Positions 34,013-45,429 of a stretch of 64,000 nt of DNA are shown here, in pieces; positions within the stretch are counted from its first letter, which is position 1; every line of letters starts with the position of its first letter. This DNA comes from Oscillatoriophycideae cyanobacterium NC_groundwater_1537_Pr4_S-0.65um_50_18 (GTDB lineage Bacteria; Cyanobacteriota; Cyanobacteriia; Elainellales; Elainellaceae), in the NCBI GenBank assembly GCA_016208305.1, contig JACQYI010000058.1:62001-126000 (forward strand). The letters run 5' to 3'. The notes beneath the pieces are model-generated. The model was given only the letters and a program-made list of their open reading frames with translations, made no database searches and had not been told where the DNA came from. The position numbers and the translations under genes are program-made.

Positions 34013-35281
34013 TTAAACACCTGCGCTGTAGGTGCGGATATCTGGCCGGGTCGCAGGACTCGCAAACAGAGCTTCGATCGCTGCATCTCGGTTATTCAAC
34101 GTTTCGTAGAAGAAGAACGAAATACCGGAAAATTGGCGATCGCGAGCAATTTGTACCTGGCGCTGAATTTGCCCCGTCTCAACATTGAGGGCACTCAGTC
34201 CGGTCAGGATGCCAATACCGACAGGAATCTTACGCCGCACAGCTTGCAGCTCAGGACGGCTTAGCTCTGAGGTGAAACGGTTGTTGTCTGTGCGATAAAC
34301 CTGGACAATCAGTTCGTCAATAAAGCCTAGACGCTGCCAAGCGTACCAGTCCTGGAGGTGGGTCTGGTAAGCATAGTCTTTGGGGTTGGGCGATAGTGAA
34401 ATAATGCAGTCGGGCTTGTGGGTTTTGACCGCAGAATAAATTTTCACCATCAGGTCAGAAAGCTTGCCCGCACGCCACTTCATCCATTCTGGATCTTGAG
34501 GATTGGTGGGAGGAGTTTTGCCTTTGTGTTCCTGTTTGTAAAGCTGTACGGTGTAGGCATCGTAGCCCACAGAGACGGGCATGCCCAGATGGTCGTCAAA
34601 CTGGATGCCATCTACATCATATTTCGTCACCACTTCCGTCACCAAGTCAGTCAAGAACTGCTGCACTTGAGGATGCGCCGGACTGAGCCAAACCGATCGG
34701 TCTGAGCCATGAACATTAAAAATTTTATTGCCGTCTTGCCGAGACGAAACCCAATCAGGGTGAAGACGCACTAGTTCTGACTCGGCTGGAGCCATCAGCC
34801 CAAACTCAAACCAGGGGATCACCGCTAGATCTCGCCCATGCGCCAGATCTACGGCTTCCTCTAGCATGTCGCGCTTTTCAAAAGCTGGCTCAGGATCTAT
34901 TTTTTGTCCACTTGCTGCTTCTGCCACATCGCTGGGATAAAGCGTATAGCCGCCATTCCAAACCGTCGGATAAATCGTGTTGAAGTTGAGCCGTTCTAGC
35001 CGCCGAATCCCTTGACGCAGGTTGTCTTTAGAAAACAGCACCTCGCTGTCGATGTTTGTTAGCCAGACTCCCCTAATTTCTGCGCTCGACGCCGCCGGAC
35101 GCGCCGAAACCTGCGCCAGAGCCACCGCTGGAAAACGCGCCATCAGGGCGATCGCCATTCCTAGCCCTAACAAGCCGACCGATCGCAGCCGTCGCTGCCA
35201 AGACGCAATCGATCGGTTTGCCTGACTTTTACCCTTCAACTGCTGCAACCAGCTCAAAACCCTCTGATGACTATCTACCAT
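34013..35281 (-). CDS. Glycosyl hydrolase-like 10 (GHL10/DUF187-type) exported protein
   Basis: 422 residues. A signal anchor sits at about 33-56 after a basic n-region (RRLRSVGLLGLGMAIALMAR). The GHL10 TIM-barrel domain covers about 68-380: EIRGVWLTNIDSEVLFS at its start, FNTIYPTVWNGGYTLYPS, DLAVIPWFEFGLMAP, and VDGIQFDDHLGMP with its acidic pair. It resembles predicted periplasmic glycosidases acting on cell-surface polysaccharide. The substrate is unknown. The gene is single, with the hairpin at 33907-33942 downstream. Confidence 0.87.
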   Translation of the reverse strand: MVDSHQRVLSWLQQLKGKSQANRSIASWQRRLRSVGLLGLGMAIALMARFPAVALAQVSARPAASSAEIRGVWLTNIDSEVLFSKDNLRQGIRRLERLNFNTIYPTVWNGGYTLYPSDVAEAASGQKIDPEPAFEKRDMLEEAVDLAHGRDLAVIPWFEFGLMAPAESELVRLHPDWVSSRQDGNKIFNVHGSDRSVWLSPAHPQVQQFLTDLVTEVVTKYDVDGIQFDDHLGMPVSVGYDAYTVQLYKQEHKGKTPPTNPQDPEWMKWRAGKLSDLMVKIYSAVKTHKPDCIISLSPNPKDYAYQTHLQDWYAWQRLGFIDELIVQVYRTDNNRFTSELSRPELQAVRRKIPVGIGILTGLSALNVETGQIQRQVQIARDRQFSGISFFFYETLNNRDAAIEALFASPATRPDIRTYSAGV

Positions 35282-35488
35282 AAGCTAGATGTCAAATCCT
35301 CCTCACAGGTTCACCACAATTGCCGTAAACACCACACATGGTTTAACACCATAGAGCATTTTGGTTGGCTTTGTAAATTTGATGGGGAGAGAATTGAGTT
35401 TTTAGATTTTGGATCTTGGAGATAAAAAACTTTCCGAACCCTTTAAAGCTGCAGAATCGGAGGATGCAAGGGGCTTTAAAACTCAGAT

Positions 35489-38400
35489 TTAATCCAGGCT
35501 GGGCTGTCCAAACCCGCCCCCCCCTGGCGTTTTAATTACAAACACATCGCCAGATTGCATCTGAACTTCGGCTTTGCTGCCTAGAGACTCGATCGCCCCA
35601 TTCTTTCTTTCCACAAAGTTTTGCCCCACGGCGCCCGGTTCGCCGCCTTGCAGCCCAAAAGGAGGAATGACGCGATGCCCCGACAAAATCGTGGCGGTCA
35701 TGGGTTCTCGGAAGCGAATTCGCCGGATGACGCCATTGCCGCCGCAATGCTTCCCCTGGCCGCCGCTGTGAGGACGGATGCCAAAGCTTTCCAGTAAGAC
35801 AGGAAAGCGCCATTCCAACACTTCTGGGTCGGTGAGGCGGGAGTTGGTCATATGGGTTTGCACAGCATCGGTGCCGTCAAACGTTGCCCCTGCCCCCGAT
35901 CCACCGCAGATAGTTTCGTAATATTGATACTGGGCATTGCCAAAGGTGAAATTATTCATGGTGCCTTGACCTGCCGCCAGTACTCCCAAAGCGCCGTAGA
36001 GGGCATTGGCGATCGCCTGGGACGTTTCCACATTTCCAGCCACCACTGCCGCCGGATAGCGCGGATTCAGTAGACAGCCCTCTGGCACGACGATCTCTAG
36101 CGGCTTCAGGCATCCGGCATTTAAAGGAATATCGTCTTCTACTAACGTGCGAAACACGTACAGCACGACGGCCTTGCAGATGGCGAGGGGCGCATTGAAG
36201 TTATTGGGCTGCTGGGGTGAGGTGCCCGTAAAGTCGATGCGGGCGCTGCGATCGGGCGCATTAATGGCGATCGCCACCTGAATCTGGCTGCCATCATCCA
36301 TGTCATAGGTAAAGTTGCCGTCTTGCAAGACGCTGATCACCCGCCGTACCGACTCTTCGGCATTGTCTTGCACATGCTGCATGTAGGCTTGCACAATTGG
36401 CAGACCATAATGGGTCGCCATCCGCTGTAGCTCTTGAGCGCCGCGCTCGTTGGCGGCAATTTGGGCTTGTAGGTCGGCTAGGTTTTGCCCCAGATTGCGG
36501 ACGGGGTAATCGCTGGAGGTGAGCAACTCTACCAGCGCCGCTTCGCAGAAATGCCCTTGATCGACAAGCTGAAAGTGATCGATCAGAATGCCTTCTTGGG
36601 CGATCGTCGTGCTGTAGGGCGGCATTGAGCCAGGGGTGATACCGCCAATATCGGCATGGTGTCCGCGTGAAGCCACATAAAAATCGGGAGCAGCCGCAAA
36701 CTCAGGCGCATCTGCCGTCAGAAACACCGGAGTGATGACCGTGATATCGGGCAGGTGCGTGCCGCCGCTATAGGGATTGTTCAACATATAGACATCGCCC
36801 GGTTTCAACCCGTGGCCTTTGGCCGCAATCAGGCTGGCAACGCTTTCGCTCATCGAGCCAAGGTGAACCGGAATATGGGGCGCGTTGGCGATCAGATCGC
36901 CTTGCTGGTTGAACAGGGCGCAAGAGAAATCTAGACGCTCTTTGATATTGACGGAGGCGCTAGTGTTTTGCAGCGTCACGCCCATTTCTTCCGCGATCGC
37001 CCGAAATAGATTGTTGAAAATCTCCAACAGCACCGGATCAGGCTTGGCGGCATCCCAGGCTTCTCGCCTGACTTCTAATGCCTGACTTCGCCGCAAAACC
37101 AGATGATTTTGTGCCGTCAATTCAGCTTGCCAGCCCGGTTCGACCACGTTCGTGCCTGTCGGCTCGATGATCAGGGCAGGGCTGGAAATACGATCGCCCC
37201 CCTGCAAATCGGCTCTTAGAAAAACGGCAGTTTCATGCCATTGGCCTTTGCTGTACATCGGCACTGTAGCGATCGGGGAAAGCGGCTGCGATCGCGCCAC
37301 AGAAATTTCGGGTTCGGCAGGAGCCGCCGTTTTGCCGATAACCTCGACGGAAACCGCTTCAACGATCAGGGCTTTGTTTTCGACGGCAAAGCCATAGCGT
37401 TGACGATAGAGCTGCTCAAACTGCGCCTGCATTTCGGCAAGGCTGCCAAAGTCCACCATCAAAGCCGAGTCGGTGCCGATGTAGCGCAGATGGGCTTTGG
37501 GCAAGATCTCGATTGGGGCATCACTCTGCTGCCGAATATCCGCTACCCCCTCTGCCGTGAGGTCTGCTAGAACCTGCTGTAGCTGCGGCAGTAAAGCCTC
37601 GGTCAACTGCGCCTCGATCGCCCGTTCTCGAATGGTGCTGAGATCGGCCAGACCCATGCCGTAGGCCGACAGCACGCCTGCGTAGGGGTGCAAAAAGATT
37701 TGCTTCATGCCCAATGCCTCAGCAATCAGGCAAGCATGCTGACCGCCCGCACCGCCAAAACAGCAGAGCGTGTAGGCCGTTACATCGTAGCCGCGCTGCA
37801 CCGAGATTTTTTTGATGGCATTTGCCATTTTGTCGATGGCGATCGCCAAAAATCCCTCGGCTACCTGTTCGGGAGTGGGATGCTCTCCTGTTTTTTGAGA
37901 GATAGCGATCGCTAGTTCAGCAAATTTCTGGCGCACGATCGCGGCATCCAGCGGCAGGTTGCCCGCTCGCCCAAACACCTGCGGGAAAAACTCAGGCTGC
38001 AATTTGCCTACCATGACGTTGCAATCTGTGACTGCCAGTGGCCCCCCCTGGCGATAGCAGGCTGGCCCCGGATTTGCCCCGGCAGACTCTGGCCCAACTC
38101 GGTAGCGAGCGCCATCAAAGCTGAGCAGAGAGCCGCCCCCCGCCGCCACGGTATGAATCGCCATCATGGGGGCACGCAGCCGCACCCCCGCCACCTCAGT
38201 TTCAAAGGTGCGTTCATAGGCTCCGTTGAAATGCGACACATCTGTTGAGGTGCCGCCCATATCAAAACCAATAATATTGTCAAATCCGGCTCTCAGGCTG
38301 GTCTGAACTGCGCCAACAATGCCTCCGGCAGGCCCCGATAAAATACTGTCTTTGCCCTGAAATAGCTGAGCATCGGTGAGTCCACCGTTGGACTGCATGA

Positions 38401-39223
38401 ACATAAGTTTGGGGAGGCGATCGTCCTGCAATTCGCCCTGTAGCTCAGCCGCAATCCGATCGACATAGCGGCGCAAAATCGGGGATAGGTAAGCATCCAC
38501 CACGGTTGTATCGCCGCGACCGATCAGCTTCATTAAAGGACTGACGCGATGGGAAACCGAGATCTGGGTAAAGCCAATTTCCTGGGCGATCGCTGCCGCC
38601 TGTTGCTCATGATCGGAGTAGCGGTAGCCATGCAAAAAGGCGATCGCACAGCTGCGAATGCCGTCAGCATAGGCCGCTGCGAGGGCAGCCGTCAGCGAGG
38701 CGGTGACTAATGGCTGCAACTCTTCACCCTGGGCGCTGTAGCGTTCTTCAGCCTCAATCACGGCTTCATAGAGCATTTCCGGGAGGATAATCTGTCGCGC
38801 AAAGATATGAGGACGGTTTTGGTAGCCAATCCGTAGCGCATCGCGGAAGCCTTGGGTAATCACCAGCACCGTGCGATCGCCCTTACGCTCTAGCAGGGCA
38901 TTGGTCGCAACGGTTGTCCCCATTTTGACTACGGCGATCTGCTCAGCCGGAATTGGCGCACCTGCCGCCACACCCAACAGATCGCGGATGCCTTGCAGCG
39001 GCGCATCGCTATAGCGATCGGGATTTTCGGACAAGAGCTTGTGAATCACCAGCTTGCCATCCGGGCGCTGTGCCACGATGTCGGTAAAGGTGCCGCCGCG
39101 ATCGATCCAGAACTGCCAGCGGCGGGTGCCGGAAGCAGTACTATAAAGCTCAGGGCTATGAAGCTTAGGGCTGTGTTCAGCGGCAGCATTAAGCAAATCT
39201 TCAGGATGAGAGGCGGAATTCAT
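35489..39223 (-). CDS. 5-Oxoprolinase / hydantoinase A-B fusion
   Basis: 1244 residues from the ATG at 39223. The N-terminal half is the HyuA (ATPase) part, with Hydant_A_N at the start ([20 protein letters not shown]) and the actin-like ATP site [14 protein letters not shown]. The C-terminal half is the HyuB part ([47 protein letters not shown]). The fused layout is that of OplaH, which hydrolyses 5-oxoproline to glutamate with ATP in the gamma-glutamyl cycle. The first 30 residues have low complexity ([12 protein letters not shown]). The start lies 3 bases from that of the divergent gene at 39226, so one of the two starts may be mis-set. Confidence 0.93.
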   Translation of the reverse strand: MNSASHPEDLLNAAAEHSPKLHSPELYSTASGTRRWQFWIDRGGTFTDIVAQRPDGKLVIHKLLSENPDRYSDAPLQGIRDLLGVAAGAPIPAEQIAVVKMGTTVATNALLERKGDRTVLVITQGFRDALRIGYQNRPHIFARQIILPEMLYEAVIEAEERYSAQGEELQPLVTASLTAALAAAYADGIRSCAIAFLHGYRYSDHEQQAAAIAQEIGFTQISVSHRVSPLMKLIGRGDTTVVDAYLSPILRRYVDRIAAELQGELQDDRLPKLMFMQSNGGLTDAQLFQGKDSILSGPAGGIVGAVQTSLRAGFDNIIGFDMGGTSTDVSHFNGAYERTFETEVAGVRLRAPMMAIHTVAAGGGSLLSFDGARYRVGPESAGANPGPACYRQGGPLAVTDCNVMVGKLQPEFFPQVFGRAGNLPLDAAIVRQKFAELAIAISQKTGEHPTPEQVAEGFLAIAIDKMANAIKKISVQRGYDVTAYTLCCFGGAGGQHACLIAEALGMKQIFLHPYAGVLSAYGMGLADLSTIRERAIEAQLTEALLPQLQQVLADLTAEGVADIRQQSDAPIEILPKAHLRYIGTDSALMVDFGSLAEMQAQFEQLYRQRYGFAVENKALIVEAVSVEVIGKTAAPAEPEISVARSQPLSPIATVPMYSKGQWHETAVFLRADLQGGDRISSPALIIEPTGTNVVEPGWQAELTAQNHLVLRRSQALEVRREAWDAAKPDPVLLEIFNNLFRAIAEEMGVTLQNTSASVNIKERLDFSCALFNQQGDLIANAPHIPVHLGSMSESVASLIAAKGHGLKPGDVYMLNNPYSGGTHLPDITVITPVFLTADAPEFAAAPDFYVASRGHHADIGGITPGSMPPYSTTIAQEGILIDHFQLVDQGHFCEAALVELLTSSDYPVRNLGQNLADLQAQIAANERGAQELQRMATHYGLPIVQAYMQHVQDNAEESVRRVISVLQDGNFTYDMDDGSQIQVAIAINAPDRSARIDFTGTSPQQPNNFNAPLAICKAVVLYVFRTLVEDDIPLNAGCLKPLEIVVPEGCLLNPRYPAAVVAGNVETSQAIANALYGALGVLAAGQGTMNNFTFGNAQYQYYETICGGSGAGATFDGTDAVQTHMTNSRLTDPEVLEWRFPVLLESFGIRPHSGGQGKHCGGNGVIRRIRFREPMTATILSGHRVIPPFGLQGGEPGAVGQNFVERKNGAIESLGSKAEVQMQSGDVFVIKTPGGGGFGQPSLD

Positions 39224-39225
39224 CA

Positions 39226-39888
39226 ATGTCTTCTCCGAGAAAATTTGGGGTTAGCCCTAGCTTAAAAAGTTCTGGCTTAACGCGGAGTGTGGCGATCGCC
39301 TCTCTCCTCTTCGTTTGGGTGACGGTATTCTGGGTAACAGCCCTGTTGGGGACAGCCCTGCCCGCCACCGCCAGCCTGCTGCGAACCGCCGACGCCGGGA
39401 CGATCGTTGTGCAGTCGCGGCGCACCTTGCGCGACCAAAATCGGCAAAGTTGGCAGGCGATCGCCTTCAAGCGCGTGCAGCCCGACCTGTCCGATCAGCC
39501 CCTCTACCTACGTCTGGTGGCTTTCCCCGACAGTGTTGCCATCGATCATCCTCAGCCGATTCTCTTGAGCAATATCCAGGGTCAGGTGTGGACGGCTGCC
39601 GATCGCTCTGATCAGATTGCAGCCTTTCCTCAGCCTAGCGTAGGACAGTATGAGCTTCAGGCCGTCTTGCCCAACCTATCCGATCAACCCCTGCGGTTAG
39701 AGGTGCCTACGGTGAACGGAGAGGCGATCGTTCTGCGGATTCCGATTGCGCTGATTCAGGAATGGCGAGTCGTCGCCCAGTCTCAAGTGAGCCAGCTAAC
39801 GCAAGATTGTGGCCAGTTTCCCTTAGAAGCCCGACAAAACCCAGATTTCCCGGAATGGACAGGATGCAGAGGTCAGTTAGGCATGTGA
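39226..39888 (+). CDS. DUF3122 family exported protein
   Basis: 220 residues. The N-terminus holds a basic region and a long hydrophobic signal segment ([20 protein letters not shown]). The mature part ([44 protein letters not shown]) fits the cyanobacterial DUF3122 family of unknown role, probably periplasmic or lumenal. The start nearly touches the 5-oxoprolinase start on the other strand, which is unusual for divergent genes. A later start would cut into the n-region, so I kept 39226 with reserve. Confidence 0.75.
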   Translation: MSSPRKFGVSPSLKSSGLTRSVAIASLLFVWVTVFWVTALLGTALPATASLLRTADAGTIVVQSRRTLRDQNRQSWQAIAFKRVQPDLSDQPLYLRLVAFPDSVAIDHPQPILLSNIQGQVWTAADRSDQIAAFPQPSVGQYELQAVLPNLSDQPLRLEVPTVNGEAIVLRIPIALIQEWRVVAQSQVSQLTQDCGQFPLEARQNPDFPEWTGCRGQLGM

Positions 39889-40106
39889 AGCCATTCATTT
39901 TCTGTCCGCAATTTTCCGGTTGTGAAGGACTCAGCCTGTAGATGAATGTTCTACCCAGTCTGATATTGCCTCAGTCTCCTCACCTTCTTGCCTTCTGGCC
40001 TCTTTCATAGCCAAAAATCAGCCCCTTACCCCTGGCAGTTCCCTGCCTCGACGTGCCAGAATTTACGTAGATCCTAGACCTATCCTCTGTTTCTCCCGTT
40101 CTCACC

Positions 40107-43061
40107 ATGACTGCAACGATCCCCGCTCTCGCCAGCCAATATGACCCGGCCACCGCTGAAGCCAAGTGGCAGAAAGCCTGGGAAGAGAACCAGGTCTTTA
40201 AGGCAAACCCTGAGCAAGGCGGTGAACCTTACTGTGTCGTCATTCCGCCTCCCAATGTCACAGGTAGTTTGCATATGGGGCATGCCTTCGAGAATGCCCT
40301 GATTGACACCCTGGTGCGCTACCACCGTATGCTGGGCAAAAACACCCTGTGGCTTCCCGGCACCGATCACGCCAGTATTGCGGTACAGACGATTTTAGAG
40401 AAGCAGCTCAAGGCTGAAGGGCAGACGCGAGACAGCGTTGGCCGAGAGGCGTTTCTGGAAAAAGCATGGCAGTGGAAAGAAGAATCGGGCGGCACGATCG
40501 TCGGTCAGTTGCGGCGCTTAGGTGTTTCGGTAGACTGGACGCGCGAGCGCTTCACAATGGATACAGGGCTGTCGGAGGCCGTGCTGACGGCCTTCACCCA
40601 GCTCTACGCTGAAGGCTTGATCTATCGCGGCAAGTATCTGGTCAACTGGTGCCCCGCTAGCCAGTCGGCTGTGTCTGATCTAGAAGTAGAAAATAAAGAG
40701 GTGAACGGCAGCCTCTGGCACTTCCGCTATCCCCTAACGGATGGTTCCGGCTTTTTGGAAGTGGCCACCACTCGACCCGAAACAATGCTGGGCGATACGG
40801 CAGTAGCGGTCAACCCCGAAGACGATCGCTACACCCATCTCGTCGGCAAAACTGTAAGACTGCCGCTGATGGGTCGCGAAATCCCGATCATTGCCGATGC
40901 CTATGTCGATGCCAGCTTTGGGACAGGCTGCGTCAAGGTGACTCCAGCCCATGATCCCAACGACTTTGAGATGGGCAAACGCCACAACCTGCCCATGATT
41001 TCAATTATGAACAAAGACGGCACGCTCAACGAGAATGCCGGGGAGTTCCAAGGGCAGGATCGATTCGTCGCCCGCAAAAACGTGGTGAAGCGCCTCGAAG
41101 AAGAAGGCTTCCTGGTCAAAATTGAAGATTACAAGCACACCGTTCCCTATAGCGATCGCGGCAAGGTTCCGGTAGAGCCGCTGCTCTCGACCCAGTGGTT
41201 TGTCAAAATTCGCCCCCTGGCCGATCGCGCCTTGGAATATCTCGATCAGCAAAATGATCCGATCTTTGTGCCCGATCGCTGGACGAAAGTCTATCGAGAC
41301 TGGTTGGTGAATCTTAAGGACTGGTGTATCTCGCGGCAGCTCTGGTGGGGACACCAAATTCCGGCCTGGTATAACGTGGCGCATACCGGGGGCGAAATCA
41401 CCGACAATACGCCGTTTGTCGTGGCGCAGAGCGAGGCGGAAGCGTGGGAAAAGGCGCGATCGCAGTGGGGCGACCTGATCCATCTTGTTCAAGATCCCGA
41501 TGTGCTAGATACCTGGTTCTCTTCGGGGCTATGGCCTTTCTCGACGATGGGCTGGCCGCAGCAGACGGCTGATTTAGCTGCCTACTATCCCACCACAACG
41601 CTGGTGACAGGCTTCGACATCATCTTTTTCTGGGTGGCGCGCATGACGCTCATGGCGGGGCACTTTACCGGAAAGATGCCCTTCAAAACCGTCTATATTC
41701 ACGGGCTAGTGCGGGACGAAAACAACAAGAAAATGTCCAAATCGGCTAACAATGGCATCGATCCGCTGCTGCTGATCGATCGCTATGGCACCGATGCCCT
41801 GCGCTACACGCTGATTCGGGAAGTCGCCGGAGCCGGACAAGATATTCGCCTGGAATACAACCGCAAAACGGACGAATCCACCTCAGTAGAAGCCTCCCGT
41901 AACTTCACCAACAAACTGTGGAACGCTTCCCGCTTTGTCATGATGAACCTGGATGGCAAAACGCCTGAGCAGCTAGGTCAGCCTCAAGCCGAGACTTTGG
42001 AGCTGAGCGATCGCTGGATTCTCTCGCGCTACAACCACATCGTTCAACAAACCCGCAAAGACATCGACAGCTACGGGCTGGGTGAGGCCGCCAAAGGGCT
42101 ATATGAGTTCATTTGGGGCGATTTTTGCGACTGGTACATCGAGCTAGCCAAATCGCGCCTCCAGCCAGAAGCTCCGGCGCGTCAGGTGGCTCAACACGTG
42201 CTAGGTCATGTGCTCGAAGGAACATTGCGCTTGCTGCATCCCTTTATGCCTCACATTACCGAAGAAATTTGGCACACCCTCACCCAGACAGAAGACAGCC
42301 AGTATCTAGCGCTGCAAGCTTATCCAACGGCAGATACACAGCTAATGGATGCTGATCTAGAGCAGCGGTTTGATTTGCTGATTGACACGATCCGCACCAT
42401 CCGCAACCTCAGAGCCGAAGCAGACATTAAACCGGGGGTCAAAGTCAAAGCCTTCCTCGAATCTGAGAGCGATCGCGAACGCCAGATTTTGACTTCCGGC
42501 CAGTCTTACATTCAGGACTTAGCCAAGGTTGAGCATCTCGCGATCGCAGTTCCCACTGCTCCTCAGCCTGAGCAGGAGAAAATCACCCCCGCATCAGATA
42601 GCTGGCGCGATCGCCCGGTGATCGTCATGCTGGTGCTGCTGACGATGGGCTACTTTTTCCTAGATTCATTGGTTTACGTCAGCGTCATGCTCAAGGTGCT
42701 GTGGGATGTCTTAATCGATAAAAAGCCAGTTCCGACCGTTCCGCCACGCCGCTTGTCCCAGAAGCAGCCTACGGCTCAGGCGATCGCTCCTCAAGCCGTT
42801 CCTCAAATGATTGCGGGCGTAGTTGGCACGATTCAAGTGCTGATTCCCCTCGCGGGCGTGGTGGACATGGATGCGCTCAAATCGAAGCTGCAAAAAGACT
42901 TGGGCAAAGTGGATGCTGAAGTGCAGTCTTTGACGCAGCGCCTCAGCAGCCCCAACTTTGTCGATAAGGCTCCTGCGGCCGTGGTGCAAGCGGCGCGAGA
43001 GGCGCTGGCAGAAGCGCAAAAGCAAGCCGAAATCTTACGCGATCGCTTGGCGTCTCTGTAA
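40107..43061 (+). CDS. valS: Valyl-tRNA synthetase with membrane-spanning CAAD-type insert
   Basis: 984 residues. The class Ia core has the HIGH-type motif [14 protein letters not shown] (about 46-59), the editing domain and KMSKS (about 542-546). The anticodon-binding domain follows at about 640-790, and a C-terminal coiled coil ([20 protein letters not shown]) at about 920-980. Between the last two, residues about 830-885 break the normal fold: a WRDRP turn, a hydrophobic helix ([20 protein letters not shown]), a second one ([12 protein letters not shown]) and a Pro/Gln linker. This matches the position and nature of CAAD, the domain that ties some cyanobacterial synthetases to thylakoids. 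A hairpin terminator follows. Confidence 0.95.
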   Translation: MTATIPALASQYDPATAEAKWQKAWEENQVFKANPEQGGEPYCVVIPPPNVTGSLHMGHAFENALIDTLVRYHRMLGKNTLWLPGTDHASIAVQTILEKQLKAEGQTRDSVGREAFLEKAWQWKEESGGTIVGQLRRLGVSVDWTRERFTMDTGLSEAVLTAFTQLYAEGLIYRGKYLVNWCPASQSAVSDLEVENKEVNGSLWHFRYPLTDGSGFLEVATTRPETMLGDTAVAVNPEDDRYTHLVGKTVRLPLMGREIPIIADAYVDASFGTGCVKVTPAHDPNDFEMGKRHNLPMISIMNKDGTLNENAGEFQGQDRFVARKNVVKRLEEEGFLVKIEDYKHTVPYSDRGKVPVEPLLSTQWFVKIRPLADRALEYLDQQNDPIFVPDRWTKVYRDWLVNLKDWCISRQLWWGHQIPAWYNVAHTGGEITDNTPFVVAQSEAEAWEKARSQWGDLIHLVQDPDVLDTWFSSGLWPFSTMGWPQQTADLAAYYPTTTLVTGFDIIFFWVARMTLMAGHFTGKMPFKTVYIHGLVRDENNKKMSKSANNGIDPLLLIDRYGTDALRYTLIREVAGAGQDIRLEYNRKTDESTSVEASRNFTNKLWNASRFVMMNLDGKTPEQLGQPQAETLELSDRWILSRYNHIVQQTRKDIDSYGLGEAAKGLYEFIWGDFCDWYIELAKSRLQPEAPARQVAQHVLGHVLEGTLRLLHPFMPHITEEIWHTLTQTEDSQYLALQAYPTADTQLMDADLEQRFDLLIDTIRTIRNLRAEADIKPGVKVKAFLESESDRERQILTSGQSYIQDLAKVEHLAIAVPTAPQPEQEKITPASDSWRDRPVIVMLVLLTMGYFFLDSLVYVSVMLKVLWDVLIDKKPVPTVPPRRLSQKQPTAQAIAPQAVPQMIAGVVGTIQVLIPLAGVVDMDALKSKLQKDLGKVDAEVQSLTQRLSSPNFVDKAPAAVVQAAREALAEAQKQAEILRDRLASL

Positions 43062-43086
43062 AGGTGGCGATAGGAGTGTTGAGGTC

Positions 43087-43129
43087 AGGATTTTTGTTGC
43101 GTAAACTTTGCCCAGGCTACAAAAATCCT
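43087..43129 (+). terminator. valS terminator hairpin
   Basis: AGGATTTTTGT (43087-43097) pairs exactly with 43119-43129, extended by GGT/ACC. The rest of the 43130-43402 gap has no gene; a small hairpin ACCTC-TCA-GAGGT lies at 43306-43318. Confidence 0.65.
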
Positions 43130-43402
43130 TACCTAGGACTCTCTAATTTGGCATCTGATCTAGCCTTCGGCAGGTTACGCTTTAGAGAGCAAACTTCTTA
43201 GGGTTTTGCGGCCTGCCCAGCCTCCCCAAAATCCTAATTTGTCAGCTAATCCGTTCACTTGAGTGAAGATTTTTGGTCTGAAAGCTATCTTCCTTTAAAA
43301 AAGCAACCTCTCAGAGGTAAATCTTGTTAGCTTAGAGGAATAGGGCGCTCGGACAAGATTAAAAGATATACTTTCTCTCAAGATTTGTTACCTTTCTGCG
43401 GC

Positions 43403-43879
43403 ATGTTGCATCTGGCTCAGGTGAAGAAGAAAGACCTTGAGGGCAAGGTGATGTTACAGTTGCTTGCTCAGCAAAAAGCTGAGTACGCATGGCTCATGAT
43501 GACAGAAGAAAACTGCGCTATTTGGGTAGACGCAGAGGATTGTTATGAAGGAGCGTTGGTACTCGTAGAGATTTCTCCGACTCAGGAAGTTCAGAAAATT
43601 CAAGATGCAACCCATTGGGTTTTAGATATCGTTAAGCAATATCTAAGTACGGGCATTACGCCCGATTTTCTGCAAGATGAAGTGCAGCGTGCCGAACAGT
43701 GGAGACAGTCGCTGACGCTGCAAAGCCAGGAGCTAGGGAGGCGGGCGCTCGAAATGGAGGCTCGTCGGGATCAAATCCAAGAGCTTGAAGAAAACCTGAA
43801 GCAAGAAAAGAAAAAGCTTGAGCTAATGGAACTTCAGCTTAAGGCGAGTGTGGATGAGGCACAGCCCGATTCAGAATGA
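43403..43879 (+). CDS. Conserved-looking hypothetical protein with C-terminal coiled coil
   Basis: 158 residues from the ATG at 43403 (MLHLAQVKKKDLEGKVMLQL). The N-terminal half is a mixed alpha/beta domain (YAWLMMTEENCAIWVDAEDC; GALVLVEIS). Residues about 95-150 form a long coiled coil with heptad leucines and glutamates. The tail is acidic. I recognise no named family. It is 19 bases upstream of the metallo-hydrolase gene and probably co-transcribed with it. Confidence 0.7.
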   Translation: MLHLAQVKKKDLEGKVMLQLLAQQKAEYAWLMMTEENCAIWVDAEDCYEGALVLVEISPTQEVQKIQDATHWVLDIVKQYLSTGITPDFLQDEVQRAEQWRQSLTLQSQELGRRALEMEARRDQIQELEENLKQEKKKLELMELQLKASVDEAQPDSE

Positions 43880-43898
43880 TGTGTTGCACAGGTGCCAG

Positions 43899-44888
43899 AT
43901 GACTTTAATCGATTCCGGCCAAAAGCCTCAAGCCATCCATTTTGCGCTTGATCATCCCGCTTCAGGCAATTTAGCGGTGGAATGGATTCACGGGTCGATC
44001 TCTTCAAAGCACAATCAAGATCCAGACATTCAGGTGCATGCCTACAACGAGCATACCTATATCCTGCGCCAAAACATGGCTGTGCATGCTGAAGCACCGT
44101 TTATGTATCTCTTGTTTGGCAACGATCGCGCCATGCTGCTAGACACAGGGGCGACAGAGTTTGCAGAATTCTTTCCCTTGCGCAAAACAGTCGATCAGCT
44201 AATCGATCGGTGGTTAGCTCAGTATCCTCGTCCGGTCTATTCTCTGGTTGTTGCCCATACCCATTTGCATCTAGATCACATTGAAGCGGACTCCCAGTTT
44301 TTCGATCGCCCAGACACCGAAATTGTTGGTTTAAGTCTGTCAGAAACACAGGAGTTCTACGGGTTTACCCACTGGCCTGAGGAAAGGGTTGAGTTTGACT
44401 TGGGAGGGCGCGTCCTTCAGGTGATCGCCACGCCAGGGCATGAAGAAGCGGAAGTTTCGATCTATGATCCCTACACGCAAATCCTGGTCACAGGAGATAT
44501 TTTTTACCCAGGGCGACTTTATGTTCGAGATTGGCCAGCTTTTACAGAGAGCATCGATCGCCTGATCAGTTTTGCCGAAACTTACCCCATTACGCACATC
44601 ATGGGTTGCCATATCGAGATGACTCGCACCCCTGGCAGAGATTATAAAATTCGCACCACATACCAACCCGATGAACCTCCCCTGCAAATGACGGTGGCGC
44701 AACTCAAGGCTGTGCGTGATGCGATCGAGACAATCAATGCCCGTTCGGGTGTTCATGTCTTTAACGACTTTATTATCTATAACGGGATTCCAGAAGGATA
44801 CTTTGGAGATGACCCAGATGGCGCTCTCGTTGCCTATCTGGCTCGAAATCAAGAGGGATACCGCCGTCACAAAAAGCAGGTAGGGTGA
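43899..44888 (+). CDS. Metallo-beta-lactamase-fold hydrolase
   Basis: 329 residues from the ATG at 43899 (MTLIDSGQKPQAIHFALDHP). The metal motif HTHLHLDH starts at residue 120 (His122, His124, Asp126, His127). Further ligands are expected in IATPGHEEAEVS and LVTGDIFYPGRLYV, and MGCHIEMTR supplies the last His. A C-terminal segment of about 70 residues (LQMTVAQLKAVRDAIETINA) is outside the core fold. The substrate is unknown; similar proteins include glyoxalase II-like and lactonase-like hydrolases. It follows the coiled-coil gene by 19 bases. Confidence 0.85.
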   Translation: MTLIDSGQKPQAIHFALDHPASGNLAVEWIHGSISSKHNQDPDIQVHAYNEHTYILRQNMAVHAEAPFMYLLFGNDRAMLLDTGATEFAEFFPLRKTVDQLIDRWLAQYPRPVYSLVVAHTHLHLDHIEADSQFFDRPDTEIVGLSLSETQEFYGFTHWPEERVEFDLGGRVLQVIATPGHEEAEVSIYDPYTQILVTGDIFYPGRLYVRDWPAFTESIDRLISFAETYPITHIMGCHIEMTRTPGRDYKIRTTYQPDEPPLQMTVAQLKAVRDAIETINARSGVHVFNDFIIYNGIPEGYFGDDPDGALVAYLARNQEGYRRHKKQVG

Positions 44889-44925
44889 GGGAGTGGGTGA
44901 GGGAGTGAGAGAGTGAGAGAGTGGG
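44884..44925. repeat. GTGAGGGA/GTGAGAGA low-complexity run
   Basis: A purine-rich 8-mer repeated about five times with changes, overlapping the hydrolase stop codon. It recalls the interior of the MITE-like elements but lacks their ends. Confidence 0.6.
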
Positions 44926-44946
44926 TTATACAGGGAAGTATTGATG

Positions 44947-44968
44947 AGGTGCGCGTAGCGCCGTACCT
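44947..44968. terminator. Short GC-rich hairpin between convergent genes
   Basis: AGGTGCGC and GCGC-CGT-ACCT pair around GTA with a bulge. It lies 6 bases before the end of the response regulator gene. Confidence 0.45.
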
Positions 44969-44973
44969 TAATC

Positions 44974-45351
44974 TCAAGATACCCAGTTGAGAATAGTCTG
45001 AATTTGAGCGACTAGATGGCGTGCCCGAAAGGGTTTTGTAATCACGCCCATAACGCCTCGCTGAATAAATTGCTGATGTTCATATTGACTTGTTTTTGCG
45101 GTCAGTAAAATCATGGGCGTATGCTGAGTGGTTTCATGGGATTTCAACTGATCAAATGTGGCTAGCCCATCTAGCTCAGGCATCATGACATCCAATAGGA
45201 TTGCGTCAAACGTTTCTTGTTGAGCCTTAAGCAATCCTTCTGCGCCAGAAGCGGCTGTGACAACCTCCCATCCTGCCGCAGCCTCTAAACTAATCTGAAT
45301 CACCTTGCGGACACCACCCTCATCATCAATTACTAAGATTCGCTTGCTCAT
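44974..45351 (-). CDS. Single-domain response regulator
   Basis: 125 residues, one receiver domain: acidic pair VIDDEGG, phospho-acceptor Asp54 (AILLDVMMPELDG), Thr in MILLTAKT and Lys in VITKPFRARHL. There is no output domain, so it acts as a phospho-shuttle or protein-binding switch. It is the last gene of the minus-strand operon, 78 bases after the kinase stop. Confidence 0.92.
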   Translation of the reverse strand: MSKRILVIDDEGGVRKVIQISLEAAAGWEVVTAASGAEGLLKAQQETFDAILLDVMMPELDGLATFDQLKSHETTQHTPMILLTAKTSQYEHQQFIQRGVMGVITKPFRARHLVAQIQTILNWVS

Positions 45352-45429
45352 GGATTAATGGCTCATCAACGAGTTCATTTTGAATTTTTCAGTCGCGTGA
45401 TAGAACAAGACAGCCGGTTAGAGGAGCCG

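Noticed and set aside
44884-44925. Third copy of the MITE-like element
   Set aside because: Only the purine-rich repeat resembles its interior; the GGGCGC ends and the palindrome are missing.
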